40,357 nt of DNA from a virus. This document shows, one piece after another, positions 38,621-40,357 of the stretch. The notes beneath the pieces are model-generated. The model saw only the letters and a program-made list of their open reading frames with translations. It was not told the origin of the DNA and did no database searches. A program made the position numbers and the translations under genes. The stretch spans positions 1 to 40,357 of IMG/VR virus record IMGVR_UViG_3300024054_000179; one strand, given 5' to 3'. Every line of letters begins with the position of its first letter. The first letter of the stretch is position 1.

Positions 38621-38823
38621 ATTTTTGCGTCTTCAAATTTATAATCTTTTAATTCTTTTGTTGTAATTATCGAATTTCCTCCAGAAGTATATATAATAGA
38701 ACATCCTGATTTTTCAACATCAAATTCAATTCCTTTAAAAAAAATAGCTATCTCATTTGGTACTGTTAAACCATATACTATTTGTTTTTTACAAGACATC
38801 ACCTTTCTTAATTTTAATCTCAT
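38617..38823 (-). CDS. Small hypothetical protein, 68 aa
   Basis: A 68-residue beta-rich protein (KKQIVYGLTVPNEIAIFFKG, CSIIYTSGGNSIITTKEL) with two Cys. A TATA-like box 24 nt before the ATG implies a leaderless transcript that would also carry the downstream glycosyltransferase. It looks like a small fold of unknown function, possibly the first gene of the large cassette. Confidence 0.55.
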   Translation of the reverse strand: MRLKLRKVMSCKKQIVYGLTVPNEIAIFFKGIEFDVEKSGCSIIYTSGGNSIITTKELKDYKFEDAKI

Positions 38824-38840
38824 TTAAGTTTTAATAAAAG

Positions 38841-38852
38841 TATATATATAAA
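38841..38852 (-). promoter_or_regulatory. TATA-like promoter at the start of the cassette
   Basis: Minus strand TTTATATATATA lies with its centre about 24 nt before the ATG at 38823, which has no SD. This is the spacing expected for a leaderless archaeal transcript. Confidence 0.6.
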
Positions 38853-38864
38853 TCTTTTGATTAA

Positions 38865-39137
38865 TTAATTAAATACACTATCTATTTGTTGTAACGATTT
38901 AGTGATAATTCTTTTACATTCTATTAATTGATTTAACTTTGATTGTATTTTTTTATTTTTTGGAATAAATATTGATTTAATTAATCCTTGCTTTTCATAT
39001 CTTTTTAATTGGTTTATGATTTTTCTTTTTTCGAATTCTAATTTTAAAAATATTTTTTTCCAGTTTAATTCATTAACTCTAATTGACATTATTTCTGGTT
39101 TTTTATGCATAATGATTGCTTTAATTATTATTTCCAT
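38865..39137 (-). CDS. Small basic hypothetical protein, 90 aa
   Basis: A very basic 90-residue protein with helices at about 23-55 (ELNWKKIFLKLEFEKRKIIN, QLKRYEKQGLIKS) that recall a winged-helix recognition region, then a turn (IFIPKNKKIQ) and a last helix. It may bind nucleic acid. It starts within the HNH gene's 3' end by 10 nt overlap. Confidence 0.5.
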   Translation of the reverse strand: MEIIIKAIIMHKKPEIMSIRVNELNWKKIFLKLEFEKRKIINQLKRYEKQGLIKSIFIPKNKKIQSKLNQLIECKRIITKSLQQIDSVFN

Positions 39138-39334
39138 TCTTTATAATGAATTAATTTAGAACATGCTGAACATATTACCTTTAGATTTCTAAAATTATCT
39201 GATCCTCCATGGCATTTTCTATTAATGTGATGAATCCATAAAGTTCCAGTTATAGTTTCGTGTTTATGGCAATTTTCACATTTAAAATCAACAAATTCTC
39301 TAAGCAATTTTTTCTTTTTTTCAGTTAATTTCAT
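39128..39334 (-). CDS. Small HNH nuclease, 68 aa
   Basis: A 68-residue HNH protein with CENCHK (Cys19, Cys22), WIHHINRKCHGGSDNFRNLK (His35-His36 and Asn47/Asn50) and VICSACSK (Cys55, Cys58). That is a complete HNH core with structural zinc Cys pairs. Stand-alone HNH proteins of this size occur in phages and may aid packaging or act as homing nucleases; here it lies far from the terminase, so the role is open. Confidence 0.75.
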   Translation of the reverse strand: MKLTEKKKKLLREFVDFKCENCHKHETITGTLWIHHINRKCHGGSDNFRNLKVICSACSKLIHYKEWK

Positions 39335-39420
39335 TATCCCATTGCCTCTGCTTTTATTTTATCGATTATTTCTTTTTCCAATTCATCAAAAGCTTGTTCT
39401 AATTCTTTATCTTCTATCAT
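39334..39420 (-). CDS. Short frame matching a lost C-terminus of the Cys-repeat gene
   Basis: An open frame of 28 codons from the ATG at 39420 to the TAA at 39334-39336. It starts inside the end of the Cys-repeat gene in another frame; its first residues (EDKEL) match the residues after NDR in the upstream copy at 39765-40268. A missing GA relative to that copy explains the shift. It may now be translated alone by overlap, or be the dead tail of the gene. Confidence 0.4.
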   Translation of the reverse strand: MIEDKELEQAFDELEKEIIDKIKAEAMG

Positions 39421-39763
39421 TTTTTAGTTCCTCCATTTTCTTCTCGTATTCTTCTTTAGTTACTTCTATATTGCAGATATAATAACCTGTTTTTTTATTG
39501 TGTAAGTTCCTGCAATAAGAGCAATTAGAGCAATTGAAGCAATAAGAGCAATAAGAGCAATCAGAGCAATAAAAGCAATAAGAGCAATCAGAGCAATCAG
39601 AGCAATTGAAGCAATCAGTGCAATAAGAGCAATCAGAGCAATTGAAGCAATCAGAGCAATTGAAGCAATTAGAGCAGTAATTTTTTGGAGCTAAATCATC
39701 AGTCCATTTATAATTAAATAACTCTTGCTTGCTCATCTTCAAGATTTCTTCTTTAGTTTTCAT
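39407..39763 (-). CDS. Cys-triplet repeat protein B
   Basis: The 118-residue protein begins MKTKEEILKMSKQELFNYKW, then has Cys at every third residue from about 30 to 84 (units CSD, CSY, CFN), a linker and the end NDRR. The tripeptide period resembles a metal-binding, collagen-like or extended repeat; no characterised family comes to mind. The DNA repeat uses TGC codons throughout. Compared with copy A, the frame is cut after NDR by a 2-nt difference. It has its own start right after the upstream stop, with a 41-bp direct repeat around it. Confidence 0.75.
   Translation of the reverse strand: MKTKEEILKMSKQELFNYKWTDDLAPKNYCSNCFNCSDCFNCSDCSYCTDCFNCSDCSDCSYCFYCSDCSYCSYCFNCSNCSYCRNLHNKKTGYYICNIEVTKEEYEKKMEELKNDRR
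39512..39680 (-). repeat. 9-bp-type coding repeat of gene B
   Basis: A run of triplet-of-codons units, plus strand GCAATCAGA or GCAATAAGA, encoding C-S/F-D/Y/N. The near-identity of units points to recent expansion by slippage or unequal exchange. Confidence 0.85.
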
Positions 39764-39784
39764 GCTAATCTACCCGCTTGTTTT
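39744..39784. repeat. 41-bp direct repeat, copy 1
   Basis: A perfect 41-bp direct repeat shared with 40249-40289, spanning the end of one Cys-repeat gene (coding NKRVD, stop) and the start of the next (MKTKEEI). The copies lie 505 bp apart, the length of one gene unit, so the genes arose by tandem duplication and could be lost or gained by recombination. Confidence 0.9.
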
Positions 39785-40268
39785 CATTCTCCAATTCTTT
39801 AAGTTTATCCCTAGCTAACTTCTCAAGAGCTTCTTGGATAACAATATTGTCCTTAGATTGCATGATTAACTGCTCTGCTTCTTTCAGGACATTGCCCCAT
39901 ATCTGCTCTGCTCTACTCGTTGCGATCTTCAATCCTAATTCTTTATCTTCTCTATCATTTTTCAACTCCTCCATTTTCCTCTCATATTCTTCTCTAGTTA
40001 ATTTAATATTGCAGATACAATAACTTTCTCTTCTTAGATTTCTACAGCAATAACAATTAAAACAATAAAAACAACCATCACAATCAAAACAACCATCACA
40101 ATTTGAACAATTAAAACAATCAGAACAATCATTACAATTATGGCAATGAGCACAATTTGAACAATTATAACAATCAGAACAATCATCTTCTTCATCAAAA
40201 TCGTCATTCCATTTATAAGCAAATAATTCTTTTTTATTCATCCTTAAAATTTCTTCTTTAGTTTTCAT
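39765..40268 (-). CDS. Cys-triplet repeat protein A
   Basis: The 167-residue protein begins MKTKEEILRMNKKELFAYKW, then an acidic DDFDEEDDC start and Cys at every third residue from 30 to 75 (CSD, CYN, CDG, CFY units), ending CCRNL. A helical C-terminal part follows (EEYERKMEELKNDREDKELG, then SRAEQIWGNVLKEAEQLIM and a KLARDKLKELENENKRVD-type end). This seems to be the intact form. The repeat is written mostly with TGT codons, unlike copy B. Function unknown; metal binding or virion surface roles are possible. Confidence 0.75.
   Translation of the reverse strand: MKTKEEILRMNKKELFAYKWNDDFDEEDDCSDCYNCSNCAHCHNCNDCSDCFNCSNCDGCFDCDGCFYCFNCYCCRNLRRESYCICNIKLTREEYERKMEELKNDREDKELGLKIATSRAEQIWGNVLKEAEQLIMQSKDNIVIQEALEKLARDKLKELENENKRVD
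40030..40190 (-). repeat. 9-bp-type coding repeat of gene A
   Basis: Same kind of repeat as in gene B but with TGT Cys codons and more varied units (plus strand ACAATCAGA, ACAACCATC), so it is older or has expanded separately. Confidence 0.8.
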
Positions 40269-40289
40269 GCTAATCTACCCGCTTGTTTT
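40249..40289. repeat. 41-bp direct repeat, copy 2
   Basis: Second copy of the 41-bp repeat described at 39744-39784, here at the junction of the edge gene and Cys-repeat gene A. Confidence 0.9.
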
Positions 40290-40357
40290 TGTTTAGATTA
40301 TTCATCAAATGAGATTTTATATCATTTATGACAAGTTTATCAAACATTTCTGCTCTT
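40270..40357 (-). CDS. Partial C-terminus of a third Cys-repeat paralogue
   Basis: A frame open at the right edge and ending at the TAG at 40272-40270. The last 28 residues (RAEMFDKLVINDIKSHLMNN, then LNKNKRVD) share RAE and the final NKRVD with protein A, and the same junction sequence follows. So a third tandem copy lies just outside the window. Confidence 0.75.
   Translation of the reverse strand, partial: RAEMFDKLVINDIKSHLMNNLNKNKRVD

Noticed and set aside
39512-40190. CRISPR array
   Set aside because: The units are 9 bp coding triplets without spacers; they are explained by a Cys-x-x protein repeat.
40034-40222. Minus-strand 62-aa hydrophobic frame inside Cys-repeat gene A
   Set aside because: It is the repeat read in a shifted frame (IVLIV units); no independent start signal.

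Overview
The window is a contiguous piece of a head-tailed dsDNA virus (Caudoviricetes) or an integrated provirus. It is very AT-rich, and every supported gene lies on the minus strand, so the genes read from right (40 kb) to left (1). An archaeal host is more likely than a bacterial one (inference, about 65-70%). Genes that open a transcription unit usually lack a Shine-Dalgarno (SD) site and have a TATA-like box 20-46 nt upstream, sometimes so close that the mRNA must be leaderless. Genes inside operons have GGAGG sites or ATGA/TAATG stop-start overlaps. Many small Cys-rich zinc-finger-like proteins, including a SWIM type, fit this. No integrase, DNA polymerase, tRNA or recognisable endolysin is present, so the window is only part of the genome.

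Right to left. (a) 38.6-40.36 kb: small accessory genes, including at least three tandem copies of a protein with Cys at every third residue and an HNH nuclease. (b) 28.97-38.62 kb: an accessory cassette of four glycosyltransferase genes, a fifth glycosyltransferase fused to a methyltransferase, a separate methyltransferase, two radical SAM enzymes (one B12-binding type), a PD-(D/E)XK nuclease and a C5-cytosine methyltransferase. It probably makes or transfers an unusual glycan or other modification. (c) 25.0-28.9 kb: three tandem amino-DNA methyltransferases, one fused to a ParB-like domain, and small accessory genes. (d) 21.1-25.0 kb: small and large terminase and a portal fused to a MuF-like domain. 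(e) 15.0-21.1 kb: fibre-like protein, prohead protease with a nested scaffold gene, capsid cement protein, HK97-type major capsid protein and head-tail connectors. (f) 4.2-15.0 kb: tail terminator, tail tube, frameshifted tail assembly chaperone, tape measure, baseplate hub, tail fibres and small membrane proteins (holin candidates). (g) 3.6-4.2 kb: a GC-rich island without a gene that looks like a large structured RNA of about 425 nt with its own promoter. (h) 1-3.6 kb: an operon of small regulators, zinc-finger proteins, two OB-fold-like (candidate ssDNA-binding) proteins and a DUF7666-like repeat protein.

The strongest unusual signals are the GC-rich RNA island; a programmed -1 frameshift site with a 7-bp stimulatory stem in the tail chaperone gene; a scaffold protein started inside the protease gene at a strong internal ribosome site; a 19-nt promoter motif repeated five times directly after stop codons in the virion region; the Cys-triplet gene array with a 2-nt frameshift in one copy; and the glycosyltransferase/radical SAM cassette. 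All assignments were made by eye from sequence and translated proteins, without database searches.
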